From positions 1,245,126-1,309,125 of the forward strand of contig JAWNGF010000015.1 of assembly GCA_037039685.1 (NCBI GenBank): a stretch of DNA of 64,000 nucleotides. The letters run 5' to 3'. Each line of letters starts with the position of its first letter. Position 1 is the first letter of the stretch. This DNA comes from Ceratobasidium sp. AG-K (Eukaryota; Basidiomycota; Agaricomycetes; Cantharellales; Ceratobasidiaceae). Positions 19,021 to 30,732 of the stretch are shown here, one piece after another. The position numbers and the translations under genes are program-made. The notes beneath the pieces were generated by a model. It ran no database searches and was not told the origin of the DNA. It was given only the letters and a program-made list of their open reading frames with translations.

Positions 19021-22000
19021 AATGTACCTTAGAGCTACGAGCGAATCGACAATTGTTTACACAAATATTACTGGAATCACGGAACCCATCGCTACTCTCA
19101 TCGACTCAGGAGCATCAAGGAACTTCGTCGACATTACTTGGGCACGAAGAAACAAAGTGGACCTAATTGAACTGCCAACACCCAGGAAAATCATTGGAAT
19201 CCAAGGGAAGGAACTGTCACATCAAATCCGATTCAAAGCAAATCTGGAATTTGAGTTACATGGAAAAAACTTCAAGCAAAACTTCTTCGCCATGCCTACT
19301 GGAGATACACACCTGATTCTAGGGTTAGAATGGCTAGAGGAAGCTAATCCAATAATCGATTGGCCATTGAAAGAAATTTCTTGGCGACCAGACAACATCC
19401 TTGGAAAAGCCGCAGAAATCGAAGACATACCCGAGGAATTCAAAGATTATGCAGAAGTCTTTAGTGAAGAGAAGTTTAAACGGATACCAAACCATCGTCC
19501 ATACGACTGTTGCATTGATCTGGTGGAAGGAGCAGAACTTCCTAAACCGGCTAGGCCAATACCACTCTCACCCGCGGAATCCATCACTCTCAGAAAGTAC
19601 CTAGATGAGGAACTAGCAGCAGGCAAAATCCGACCGAGCAAGTCACCTGTAGCCGCAGCAACCTTCTTTGTCAAAAAGGGACAAGACCCAAAGGACCCGG
19701 AAAAACCTCCAGAACTCAGATTGGTTCAACATTTCGGTCCAATCAACGAAATAACAAAAGACGACCGCTTCCCTATGCCACTAATGGAAGATCTCCTTGA
19801 CAAGATCAAGGACGCAAAAATCTTTTCTAAAATAGACTTGCGTATGGGATTCAACAACATCCGAGTTAAAGAAGGAGACGAATGGAAAACAGCATTCCGA
19901 ACCAAGGAAGGCCTATTCGAATATACTGTCATGCCTTTCGGACTGAAAAACGCACCGGCAACTTTCCAACGATATATGAATCATATTTTCCATGACCTGA
20001 TTGACATCTGTGTCATTGTTTACATTGATGACATATTAATTTTCTCCAAGGACCGAAACCAGCACGTGGAGGATGTTCGAAAGGTACTCAAAATTCTGTT
20101 GGACAACAACCTCTTTGCGAAACTCCCGAAATGCGAATTCTTCGTCAAGAAACTTGTCTACACAGGAATAAATATCAGCGAGGAAGGAGTATCAATGCAA
20201 GAGGAAAAGGTCAAAGCAATCAAAGAATGGAAGGAACCAAGGACAGTCAAACAGGTCCAAGCCTTCCTAGGATTTGCAAACTTTTACAGGCGATTCGTAC
20301 CAAACTTCAGCGGCCTAGCGAAACCCTTAACCATCCTAACAAGAAAGGACCAGAAATGGAAATGGGAAGTAGAACAACAAGAGGCCTTCAATAACCTGAA
20401 AGGGGAAATATGCAAGGAACCATTACTGCGACACCCAGATCCAACAAAACCTTACATATTGGAAACCGACGCAAGCGGCGTTGCTATGGGATCAATACTC
20501 TCTCAAAGACAAGACGACGGTTACTTACATCCCATTGCCTTCCTTTCAAAATCCTTCAACGCTGCACAAATGAACTACGATGTTCACGATAAGGAGTTAA
20601 TGGCAATTGTGGAATCACTAAAACACTGGCGATTACATCTAGAAGGAACTAGAGAACCAATAACTATCTACACTGACCACCGTAACCTGCAATACTGGAA
20701 GAAGGCAACTACATTTAACCGACGTCACGCTCGATGGCATCAAATCCTGGCTTCCTACAACTTTGAGATAGTCTACCGTCCAGGGAACATGTCAACAAAG
20801 CCAGACCTACTATCCAGAAGAGCTGATCATAGCGAAATACCGACAGCAGAGCAAATCATGATCAAAGAGGAACAGTTCAAAGGATTCGCCGGAGAAGTCA
20901 AGACAGACATCATTGCTGACATTAGGGAAGCACAAACCGAAGACGAGAGCATCAGGAAGATCATAGAACTGTGCAAAAACAAGGAGACCCTACCCAAATC
21001 CATGCAACAAGGAATTAGGAACTACAACTTCGAGGAAGACCTCCTCTGGATAGATGGGAGAATCTACATGCCAGAAGACAAGGACACTCGGTTAAGGATA
21101 CTCAGATTACATCACGATTCACCAATAGCAGGACACCAGGGTCAAGCCCGAACGCTAGAGCTTATCTCAAGAAAATACTACTGGCCTGGACTTAAGGCAA
21201 CAGTAAACAAATACGTTGATTCTTGTGAGCAGTGCCAAAGGGCGAAAGGAACAAAGACCCAAATACCTTTAAAAGCGCTCGAAATCCCGAACAGTCCGTG
21301 GGAGGACATTGCTTACGATTTCATCGTAAAACTTCCAAAATCACAGGGCAATGACAGCATTCTAGTAGTAGTGGATCGGTTCTCCCGCATGGCACACTTC
21401 ATAGCCTGTAAAGAATCAACAACTGCAGATCAACTTGCCGATCTTTTCCTGAAGAACATTTGGAGATTACACGGCTTCCCACAAAGTACAGTTTCGGACA
21501 GAGGAACAACTTTCAACAGCAAGTTCCTGAAGGCCCTCTACCAAAAAATCGGAACGACACCCACGTTCAGCACAGCATATCATCCACAAACAGACGGAAT
21601 AACGGAACGGATAAACCAGTGGATAGAAGCATGGCTTCGTACCTTTGTTAACTACAGGCAAGATAACTGGACCGAGCTGCTTCCTATTGCAGAATTCTGC
21701 TACAACAACCAACGACATGGGATCACGGGAAAAACTCCATTCGAGATTGTGAACGGCAGGGAACCACTATGGAATGTTCTAAGAGAAGCTACTACGATTC
21801 CTGAAGCAAATAACAAAGCAAATAACTGGCAGGAAGTATGGGATGAAGCAAAAGCAGCTATGGAATGGCACAGAAGAAAGGATACAATGGAACACCAACC
21901 GAAATACAAGGAGAACGACCTTGTCTGGCTTTTCGGACAAAACATAAGGACAAACCGTCCCAACAAGAAACTTGACAACAAGAAACACGGTCCCTTCAAA

Positions 22001-22464
22001 ATCAAGAAAGTCATATCAAGCCACGCCTACGAATTGGATCTTCCAAAAACCATGAGAATACACCCTGTGTTCCACAGCGATCTTCTTAGCCCGTACAAAA
22101 AAGACGAGAACTTCCACAGAAACCAACCCCGACCACCGCCGATCACAACAGAAGAAGGAGAGGAAGAATACGAAGTGGAGAAAATTGTGGACTGGAAGGA
22201 AACAAAAGACGGGTTGTTCTACAGGGTCAGATGGAAGGGTTATGATGAAAAAGAAGATACGGAACAACGGGCAGAAGATTTCGGTCACCTCGGAGTAGTG
22301 ATGAAGAAGTTCTTGAGGAATTTCCCAAACGCCCCAACACCATCAAACTACAAGACGAGAAGTATTAAAGGGAGGGCGGAACGGGACGACAACGCAACTT
22401 GCAGAACTTGCTCACTTTCCAACTCGCTCTACACACTCTACGCACTTAACCTTTTTTGTGCAAC
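19021..22464 (+). CDS. Element B Pol polyprotein, main part
   Basis: The body of B Pol, homologous to A Pol but clearly diverged. The first few codons lie in the inverted segment, near 9308-9349. Motifs in order: protease LIDSGASRNFVD; RT FSKIDLRMGFN and VYIDDILIF; RNase H LETDASGVAMGSILS; integrase zinc motif HHDSPIAGHQGQ ... CEQCQ; core VVVDRFSRMAHF and SDRGTTF; chromodomain EVEKIVDWKETKDG ... RWKGYDEKEDTE. No premature stops. The frame runs on to 22852 across ORF3 without recognisable domains, so I end it at the ORF3 start; the true C-terminus is probably near 22380. Confidence 0.92.
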
Positions 22465-23226
22465 ATGCCCGCCGTCACCCGCGCCACGATCGCCAACAAC
22501 CTTGTCCGCGTTCTCAACGGACCAGCCTTCCAGACGGCTCGCATCCTTGATTCGGGAGCAGCCCTCTACGTCTTCAAAAGGTCCCAGCAGAGTCCAGGGC
22601 AGCTCCAATTCCGTGCCTCCGACGACATCCTACACTCCGACCTTGGAGAATTCGAATGGGTCGGCAAAAAGTGGCCAACACGCATGCAACTCCAACGAAA
22701 GGACATCTACGTGTGCCGAGGATGTGCGGCCTTCCAGGTGTCCGAAGTCGTCCTGCTATCCATGCACAAGCTCGGGGTGGTCGAATGGGGACAAGAAGGG
22801 GCTTACAGCAGCGAATGGGTGCCAGGATACGAAGGTCGCCCGCCTACTCTAAGGCCCCGATGGAACGACGCATGGGACAAGAACTTCGAGGCGGACCTGG
22901 CTGATTGGAAGATGGAGCGGGGACGATACCAGAGAGAGAAGTTCGAGTGGAAGCCATTCTGGTGGCAGGAGAAGGATGCGGACTTATCGGAATGGAAAGA
23001 GGCCGAGCCAGACGTACGACAATGGGACAAGGACCATGTGGAGGAGCAGGAGAGGGTCATGGACTGGTCCAAGGCGGACTGGACGGACGACAAAACCTGG
23101 GAGAGGTGGGAGGAGCACTGTGACGAACCAGGTAACACTGCGTTCAACCCCATCGATCTCACGGAAGAAGAGGACGAGGTTGACTCCCTAGTCGAGAAGG
23201 TCGAGAAGGACTGCTGGGTGCAGTAA
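22465..23226 (+). CDS. Element B ORF3, third ORF of unknown function
   Basis: 253 residues starting MPAVTRATIA, in the -1 frame relative to pol and beginning just after the chromodomain, as in element A. It shares with the A ORF3 the MPA start, a CRGC motif (residues 84-87) followed by VVLLS, and a Trp-rich, charged C-terminal half (WKPFWWQEKDADLSEWKEAE). The C-terminus is strongly acidic (DLTEEEDEVDSL). It is GC-rich compared with B pol. I see no signal peptide, membrane helix or known domain. The leader is again CT-rich (TTGCTCACTTTCC). It is shorter than the A version by 125 residues, mainly in the region after CRGC. Confidence 0.78.
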   Translation: MPAVTRATIANNLVRVLNGPAFQTARILDSGAALYVFKRSQQSPGQLQFRASDDILHSDLGEFEWVGKKWPTRMQLQRKDIYVCRGCAAFQVSEVVLLSMHKLGVVEWGQEGAYSSEWVPGYEGRPPTLRPRWNDAWDKNFEADLADWKMERGRYQREKFEWKPFWWQEKDADLSEWKEAEPDVRQWDKDHVEEQERVMDWSKADWTDDKTWERWEEHCDEPGNTAFNPIDLTEEEDEVDSLVEKVEKDCWVQ

Positions 23227-23271
23227 ATCGGTCCTTTCGGGTTCCCCTCAAGGACCTTAAGGGGGGAGTAA

Positions 23272-23720
23272 TGTCGTGAGCCATGCTCCTGCCATCGGAC
23301 TCGTCTACGTCTCGTCCTCCCTTATGTGTTTGTTCTTTGTTTTCTTTCTTGCCGCGTTGCCACCTTCTTGTGGTTATGTGTTACACTGTGTAACGCGGCT
23401 GTGCTTTGTACGAGTCATGTCTGTTCATACAGCATGACTCACATGGACACTCCTGACTGGTTGACTGCTATGACTCTTGTGGCTGCGCCTTGTATGACTC
23501 GGCCACTCCTTGATTATATATAGAGGACCAACAAGCCTGGCAACCCCAGCTTGTTTTGTCTCGTCAAAACACCCCCTCTGAGTGACACTTAGAACCACCC
23601 CTACCCTCAAGAGCCTACAGACGCTTAAGTGCGTTGCGGTTCAAGAGGTCACTCAGGTCTTAGTGCCGTCCACTCTCCGTCGCGGCTTGTCTCATAGCCA
23701 CCAAGAAGAAGCTTACGACA
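23272..23720 (+). repeat. 3' LTR of element B
   Basis: 449 bp, identical by eye to 632-1080 except for one base. It is followed by CATGA (23721-23725), the target duplication matching 627-631. Confidence 0.95.
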
Positions 23721-25163
23721 CATGAGGCTAGGTTTTCGTTATTTTCCCCCTGGTTTAGTGATTGTAGCAATACTTGTGCCCAATGGGTCGCCGCCTTGTT
23801 CTCAGATCTGAAGTTGGCAAGTGCTTCACGGATCCGTTCTTCATGAGAGTTGTATTGATTGCCTAATCAAACAAAATAGCTTTCCATCTGTGTGATGAAC
23901 ATTTCGGCTCCTTCCCCCTTTTTTCCATCAAAAGGGTTCAGGTCATGTGACCTTAGGATGACGGGATCCCCCACCGGTGTTAGGATTTTCTGTGAGGCGT
24001 TGGAGCCTCTGTTCCAATTCATCAATTTGGGTAGATTCGGCTTCTGGATGTGATGGAGAGTTTGATCATCTAGATGGATTTTCTGCATGTAATGATGCTT
24101 TGTCCATTTCTTCTCAAAGATTGTTGATAGCTTCTTGTATCGTGGTGATTCGTGTAGTATTGGCAGTTCCTTCTTGTTGCAGGTTTTCCAAGCCTTGTGT
24201 TACGGCTTCATTCCATTTGAGTTGTCCTTGCCTGGTGGTGTTGAGTGCTTTGCGTATGTCGTTTACAAGTCCTTGCGTGTTTGTAACTTTGTTTTGAAGC
24301 CGGGTGACATCTTGTCTGACTAGGAAAGTGTTATGTTTGCTGTTCCTTGCGGCATTGAGAATATCCGTGAGGGTTTCTTGAAGGGTATTTATGGAATTAT
24401 TGAAGATCTGTTGGTTATTTGCTAGGACCTGGGTGGCCTGTTCTAGCCTGTTGAGTCTTCTGTCAACCACTATCCTCATTCCGTCAATGACCTTTAAGAG
24501 TGCGTTGTGTCTTCCAAGGTGAAGGTCATTGAGGTCAGCAAGATTGCCAATCACGGTTCTACTGCTGGAGCTGGAACTTGAACTGAGATTTCTGGGTACA
24601 TCTTGGCTGTCAGTTGTTTGTTGCTGGGAATATCCTTGTGGTACGTATGATGGTGCAGGGTTTACAGGTGTCACGGCTTGGGAGTTCATTGGGATTGGAC
24701 CGGCATTGGTGATAGTACCTCCAATCTGGGGAACCTGCGGAGCATGTGGAATGTGTGGTGTCGGTGGGGGTCTGATGGGAACAAGGGATATGCCCCCATG
24801 AGCTTCAGGCTGCGGGGAAACAAACTGTCTTCTGAATGCCATGGGCCATAGTGGACGCGAAGGTCCAGGACTTGCGTTAGAAATCGGGATTTGAATCGTG
24901 GCTGGTGTGGGGTCATTGGTGATATCTCCTGGTTCCCTACTGACAATTGTAGGTTCTTCTTGGATGACCAAAGCGTTTTCAGCATCAAATGTTCTGGGCA
25001 TAGAGGCTTGACTCTGTGGGTGAGACCCTGCTGGTCCTCCGGCCCGTGCTTGTGCAATATCTTGTTTGTTGAGAGAACTTGCGGGTCTTGCAGCCCTGCT
25101 TGGTCCTCTCCTTGTTGACAGTGGTGTTGAGAGGCGTGATCCTGTGTCCTCCTGGGTGGACAT
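23721..25163 (-). pseudogene. Element C gag, N-terminal part, decayed
   Basis: Starts MSTQEDTGSRLST at 25163 and follows the B Gag over its whole length: a Pro-rich segment, a Ser tract, a Gln/Asn-rich coiled-coil-like part and the FDGKKGEGAEMF capsid-like block. It has at least four in-frame TGA stops (at 24114-24116, 24066-24068, 23943-23945 and 23867-23869) and an extra T near 23935. At each TGA the B gag has arginine, pointing to CGA to TGA changes. The gene is dead. Confidence 0.88.
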
Positions 25164-25185
25164 GATTGATAAGCTTGTTTTGTAA

Positions 25186-25643
25186 TGTTGTAAGCTTCTT
25201 CTTAGTGGCTATGAGACAAGCCGCGATGGAGAGTGGATGGCACTAAGACCTAAGTGACCTCTTGAACCGCAACACACTTAAGTGTCTGTAGGCTCTTGAG
25301 GGTAGGGGTGGTTCAAAGTGTCACTCAAAGGGGATGTTAGACGAGACAAAACAAGCTGGGGTTACCAGGCTTGTTGGTCCTCTATATATATTCACAAAGA
25401 GGCCGAGTCAAACAAGGCGCAGCCACATGAGTCACAACAGTCTGCCAATCAGGAGTGTCCATGTGAGTCATGCTGTATGAACAGACATGACTTGTACAAA
25501 GCACAGTTGCGTTACACAATGTAACAGAGAAACCACAAGGAGGTGGCAGTGCGGTGGGAAAAGAGAAACAAAACATAGCAGGCACTGCCACGAGACAGGA
25601 CAAGACGTAGATGAGTCTGATGGAGTGAGCAAGGCTCACGACA
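25186..25643 (-). repeat. 5' LTR of element C
   Basis: 458 bp, starting TGTCGTGAGCC on the minus strand and closely related to the B LTR. The predicted RNA start motif AGCTTGTTTTGT (minus strand, 25346-25357) is complementary to the PBS at 25172-25183, two bases beyond the LTR. This is the same self-priming layout as in A and B. Confidence 0.88.
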
Positions 25644-27012
25644 CATCCAGAACCTAGACAAACTAGATGACCTCCTGATCAGACGCCACAACGCAACTCT
25701 AAGAGTCATCAAGGGACTAAGACTTGGTCTTACTCAAAGAATCACTGGGCTTGAACAAGAAGCTAGAGTGCTAGCAAACAACCAAGAAATTTTGAACAAC
25801 ACGATCAGGGGAATACAACAGTCCCTTACAGATATTCTCCATTCCGCCCATACTGCCGAACATAACACCTACCTCACAGGAAGAGAGGTGGACACCATCC
25901 GGAACAAAATCACAAACACTCAAGGACTCATAACAAATGTACAACAAGACATTGACACTACACACCAGGGACATCTGCAGTGGAATAAAGCGGTAACTCA
26001 AGGAATCGAGCAAGTCAGGGAAGGATTCACAACATTGAACAATCAAGTGGCAACCATGGAACAATCCATTAGCAACCTAAGGGAAGAAGTCAATGAAGCC
26101 TCACTACACGCACCCAGCGAACAATCCACAGCAGAAGCCAAATCTACAAGAATCGATGATCCAGAAGGAAGACTCCAGTGCCTGATCAGTTCCCAAGACG
26201 GAAGCTCACCAAGACGTCCCAAGGTCAATAGACCAGAAGTGTTCAATGGGAAGAAAGGAGAAGGAGCAGAAATGTTCATCACCCAGATGGAAAGTTACTG
26301 CGTCAGGTTGGGTGACCAATGCAGTTCTGGACAAGAGCGGATTAAAGAAGCATTAGCCAATTTCAAATTGGATAACCGGTCAGCTACACATTGGGCACAG
26401 GTGTTACTTTGATCCATGAACAATGGAGTTCCAGACCCAAACCTAAGGTCATGGGAAACTTTCAAGACACACTTCATGGAGCAATTCAGTGACCCCAACA
26501 AGAAGGCCAAGGCAGAGGCCGATATCCAAAAAAGCAAGCAGATCAACTCAGTTGCCAATTATGCAACGGAATTCCACTTTCACATGGTCGATATGAACTG
26601 GGGGGAAGAAGCTCTTATCAACCAATTCAAGGAAGGACTCAAGCCGGAAATCAAAACAGAATTAGCACAATTTGAACTCTCCCTTATCAACAAGGATGGA
26701 ACCAAAAGGCGCCTTAACCTTAATCAATGGATCACTCTTGCAATTTCTATTGATCAGAAATTACAACTGATCAAGAGCTCTACTGGAAAGAAAACTTCTC
26801 AATCTACCACTACCATCCAGACCACTACAAAACGGTTGCCAGACAAAGTGTACAAGGCAAGGATGGCATCAAACCGTTGTCTAAAGTGCGGACAAGAAGG
26901 ACACCATTGATTCAAATGCTCGTCCAAGGAATGGATAACAACTGAACCCAACGTAAAAGGAAGAGAGGCAACAATCATAGAAGAATTGGGAAAAGAAGGG
27001 GTCTCCCTCTAA
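25644..27012 (+). pseudogene. Element D gag, partial and decayed
   Basis: Follows B and C Gag from about residue 200: the LDDLLIRRHN block, the Asn/Gln-rich coiled-coil-like region, FNGKKGEGAEMF, FMEQFSDPNKKA and a zinc knuckle. In-frame TGA stops lie at 26410-26412 (where B has Arg in QVLLRSLNQ) and at 26908-26910 inside the zinc knuckle. The true stop TAA is at 27010-27012. Confidence 0.85.
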
Positions 27013-27014
27013 CT

Positions 27015-29817
27015 GTGTGTGGAGAGACCAAAGAACTGGCAATGTACTTTAGAGCAAACAAAGAATCCACAATTGTTTACAGCTACGTTGCTGGAATCAC
27101 AGACCCGATCGCCACTCTTATTGACTCTGGAGCCTCCCGAAATTTTGTGGATATTGCTTGGGCCAGGAAGAATAACATTGCCTTGAGTGAGCTCCCTGTC
27201 CCTTGAAAAGTCATTGGAATACAAGGAAAGGAGCTAGCCCACACTATCCGTTTCAAAACACGTATGGAGATAATGGTTGAAGGAAGAATGTTTAAAGAAG
27301 AATTCTTTACCATACCTACCAGCAACCCAAACATCATCCTAGGACTTTCCTGGCTAGAAACTGCGAACCCTAGCATTGATTGGAAGCAAAAAAGCATCTC
27401 TTGGAGAAACAAAGAAGTACACGGAAGAGAAGGAACTGTAGACCTGATTCCAGAAGAACTGAGGGAGTTTGAGGACATTTTTAGTGAAGAAAGGTTCAAA
27501 TGCATCCCAGATCACCGTCCTTACAATTGTGCTATCAATTTCAAGGAAGGTGTGGAACTCCCAAAGCCAGCAAGACCTATACCTTTATCCCCAGCCAAAT
27601 CCATTGCGATGAGAGTGTACCTTGACAAAGAACTGGCTGCAGGGAAAATCAGGCCTAGCAAATCCCCAATAGTGTCAGCATGTTTTTTTGTCAAAAAACC
27701 AGGTCCACTGGGGGGACTATGACTGGTACAAGACCTACGACCCGTTAACACCATCACAAAGGAAGACAGATTCCCTATGCCCCTCATGGAAGACCTGCTT
27801 GACAAAATAAAGGACACAAAAAATCTTCTCAAAAATCGACCTAAGGATGGGGTTCAATAACATCTGCATCAGAGAAGGAGATGAATGGAAGACCGTGTTC
27901 AGGACAAAGGAAGGGCTATTTGAATATGTCGTCATGCTGTTTGGACTAAAAAACACACCGGCCACGTTTCAACAATATATGAATCACATCTTCCACAACA
28001 AAATCAATGTGTGTGTCATTGTCTATATTGACGAGATCCTTGTCTTTTCAAAAACCCGTTCTCAACATGTGGTGGACCTATGAGAAGTACTCCAAATCCT
28101 GAAGGAAAACAACCTTTTTGCAAAACTACCAAAATGCAAGTTCTTTGTCACGGAACTCATTTACATGGGACTGAAGATCAGCAAGGAAGGTATATCCATG
28201 GATGAAGAAAAAATTAAGGCCATAAAGGAATGGAAGGAACCAAAGATGGTGAAGCAAGTGCAAGCATTCCTAGGTTTTACAAACTTCTATAGAAGATTTG
28301 TACCCAGTTTCTCCACCATTGCTAAACCCCTCACGGGATTGACACAAAAGGATCTCCCATGGAAATGGGGGAACAAAGAACAGAAGGCTTTTGAGGGTAT
28401 CAAGGAAATGATTTGCAAGGATCCTGTACTCTGGCACCCCAATCTGGAAAAGCCGTTTTTCCTTGAAACCGACACGAGTGGAGGAGCAATGGGGGCAATA
28501 CTATCTCAGAGACAAGAGGACAGAAGACTATACCTGATTGCATTCCTTTCCAAATCCTTCAACCCAGCACAATTGAACTATGACGTTCACAATAAGGAAC
28601 TTATGGCAATCATCAAAGCACTTACACATTGGAGGCTTTACCTAGAAGGGACAAAAGAGGAAATCACGATATACCCAGACCACAGAAACCTCCAGTTCTG
28701 GAAAGACGCAAAAACATTCAATCGGAGACACGCATGCTGGCACCAAATACTTGCTTCTTACAACTTTGTGATTGTATACCGGCCAGGAATCCTCTTGCAA
28801 AAACCTGACTTATGGTCTAGAAGGGCCAACCACTCTGAATTTCCGTTGGCAGAACAAGTCATGATTGCCAACAAAAAATTCCAAGGCTTTGCTGCAGGAT
28901 TCAAGGAAGACACCATTAGTGATATTATGGAAGCACAACAAGAAGATCCTAGTCTACATGGAGTAATTGAACTCTGCAAAAAGAAGGAATTGCTACCTAG
29001 GAGTATTCTGTCCAGTGTCAAGGATTACAAACTACACAAAGGACTACTGTGGTACAAAGGAAAGATAGTAGTTCCGGAAGACAAGGAGTGCTGTTTATCG
29101 GTATTAAGACTGCATCATGACTCACCTATTGCTGGTCACCAACAACATGCAAGAACCCTGGAACTCATTTCAAGACGCCACTACTGGCCAGGAATGAAGC
29201 AAAGTGTCAACAAATATGTAGATTCATGCAAACAGTGTCAAAGAGCAAAAGGTACGAGATCGCAAGCTCCTTTGAAACCAGTACAAATTGCAAATGAGCC
29301 ATGGGAGGATATAGCATATGACTTTATCGTAAAACTCCCTAAATCAAAGGGAATGGACAGCATTCTCATTGTTGTGGACAGATTCTCCAGAATGGCACAC
29401 TTCATACCTTGCAGGGAGTCGCACAAGGCAAACAAATTAGCAGAGCTATTCCTGAGCAACGTCTGGAAACTTCACGGATTTCCCAAGAGCACTGTATTGG
29501 ATTGAGGAAGTACATTTAACAGCAAACTGCTGAAAGCAATCTACAAGAGAATTGGGGTCTCACCTGCTTTTAGTACTGCGTACCACCCTCAAACTGACAA
29601 AATTACAGAATGAATCAATCAATGGCTAGAAGCATGGCTACGCACCTTCATCAATCACCATCAGGACAATTGGGTGGAATTACTGCCTACCGCCAAATTC
29701 TGTTACAACATGCACAAGCACAGGGTAATGGGAAAAAGCCCTTTTGAACTTGTCTATGGAAAGGAGCCCTTATGGAATGTATCCAGCATAGCGACAGAGG
29801 TTCCTGAAGTAGCTTAT
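27015..29817 (+). pseudogene. Element D pol, partial and decayed
   Basis: Matches B Pol from the protease (LIDSGASRNFVD) through RT, where the active site reads YIDEI instead of YIDDI, RNase H (ETDTSGGAMG instead of ETDASG) and integrase (HHDSPIAGHQ ... CKQCQ). TGA stops lie at 27204, 27720, 28081, 29503 and 29611, each where B has Arg. An extra A near 27820 shifts the frame. The change of the second catalytic aspartate of RT to glutamate is a further sign of death. The match ends near ...VPEVAYD at about 29817, before the chromodomain. Confidence 0.85.
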
Positions 29818-30203
29818 GACAAGACCCCTCTGTGGGGCTTGGGTTGGGGAGAAAAATAACCAAACCCAAATCCCCGACAAGGCATTCTTCCATCAGATGT
29901 AATGGTAATTACTTCAGGTTCCGGTACATGAGTTTTGTCCCCGGGTTCTTGATTTCACTCCTGGGGGTGTTCTTCGATTAATGATACTTCTGGTTGAAAT
30001 GTTCCTGGTACTGTACTTTGGCTAGGAACTCTTGATGGGGCTGGACCCCCTGCTTGTGTGTGTGCGAGTGCACTTTTGCTGAGTGATGAGGCTGGTCTAG
30101 CAGCTCTACTAGGGCCTTTTCATATACTTGTGGTGGACGCGGGTCTTGAGACCGTGTCTTCTTGTAATCCTTGTTCTACTGGTGTTGAGACGCTTGTGGA
30201 CAT
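29818..30203 (-). pseudogene. Element E gag N-terminal fragment
   Basis: Starts with a codon run resembling the B and C gag N-termini (MSTSVSTPVEQGLQEDTVSR). It can be followed with damaged frame to the point corresponding to FFSPQPKAHGG in B, then stops at the junction with D. It contains stops and small indels. Confidence 0.65.
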
Positions 30204-30224
30204 GGTGTGAGGCTTGTTTTGTAA

Positions 30225-30691
30225 TGTCATAAGCTACTTCTTGGTGGCTATGAGACAAGCTGCAATGGAGAGTGGACGGCACTAAGACCTAAGAGACCTC
30301 TTGAATCGCACCACACTTAAGTGGCTGTAGACTCTTAAGGGTAGGGGTGGTTCAAAGTGTCACTCAAAGGGGATGTTTGACAAGACAAAACAAGCTGGGG
30401 ATACCAGGCTTGTTGGTCCTCTATATATATTCAGAAAGTGGCCAAGTCATACAAGGTGCAGCCACACAAGTCATACATACAAGCCAGTCAGGAGTGTCTG
30501 AGTGAGTCATGCTGCACGGGCAGTCATGACTTGTACAAAGCACAGCTGCGTTACACAATGTAACAGAATAACCACAAGAAAGTGGCAATGCGGCACAGGA
30601 AAGGACAAATAACACGTAAACAGAACAACAAACACGAGAGCAGATGAGCAAGACACAGAACAAGCCTTATGGAGTGAGCTGGCTCACAACA
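30225..30691 (-). repeat. 5' LTR of element E
   Basis: 467 bp, related to the C and B LTRs. On the minus strand it starts TGTTGTGAGCC, where the B LTR has TGTCGTGAGCC, and ends CTTATGACA. The start motif AGCTTGTTTTGT is present, and the PBS just outside pairs with it except for one base. Confidence 0.82.
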
Positions 30692-30732
30692 TTAATGGTA
30701 TGCAAATTAGCTGAATTGACTGGGTACTTACT

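Larger units (their letters stand above)
632..23720 (+). mobile_element. Element B, Ty3/gypsy LTR retrotransposon carrying two nested A elements
   Basis: B is bounded by two 449-bp LTRs (632-1080 and 23272-23720). By eye they differ at one base (C or T near 650/23290). It is flanked by the 5-bp duplication CATGA. Its own sequence is 632-1373, 9308-11082 (inverted) and 19021-23720; the remainder is elements A1 and A2. Joining 1373 to the reverse complement of 11082, and the reverse complement of 9308 to 19021, restores continuous gag and pol frames. I see no premature stop in its gag, pol or ORF3, so B was probably young when A jumped in. The polypurine tract AAGGGGGGAGTAA precedes the 3' LTR. 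Confidence 0.93.
23721..25643 (-). mobile_element. Element C, right remnant with 5' LTR
   Basis: The upstream part of element C: gag N-terminus and the 5' LTR on the minus strand. It is interrupted by B at 23720/23721. The right end at 25643 abuts element D gag; the next bases, CATCC (25644-25648), should be its target duplication, whose mate lies left of the window. Confidence 0.9.
25644..29817 (+). mobile_element. Element D, decayed Ty3/gypsy internal region
   Basis: Gag (without its N-terminus) and pol of an old relative of B and C, on the plus strand. The gag begins mid-gene because C is inserted there, so the missing N-terminus and 5' LTR should lie left of the window. The 3' end is lost: pol stops matching near 29817, inside the integrase tail, and meets a gag fragment on the other strand. 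Seven premature TGA stops and at least one frameshift show it is inactive. Confidence 0.85.
29818..30691 (-). mobile_element. Element E, 5' end of a B/C-like retrotransposon (minus strand)
   Basis: A 5' LTR (30225-30691), a PBS and the first ~125 codons of gag on the minus strand, joined abruptly to element D pol at about 29817. It could be a separate truncated insertion or the displaced 5' end of another copy; I cannot decide. The LTR end is followed by TTAAT. Confidence 0.75.
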
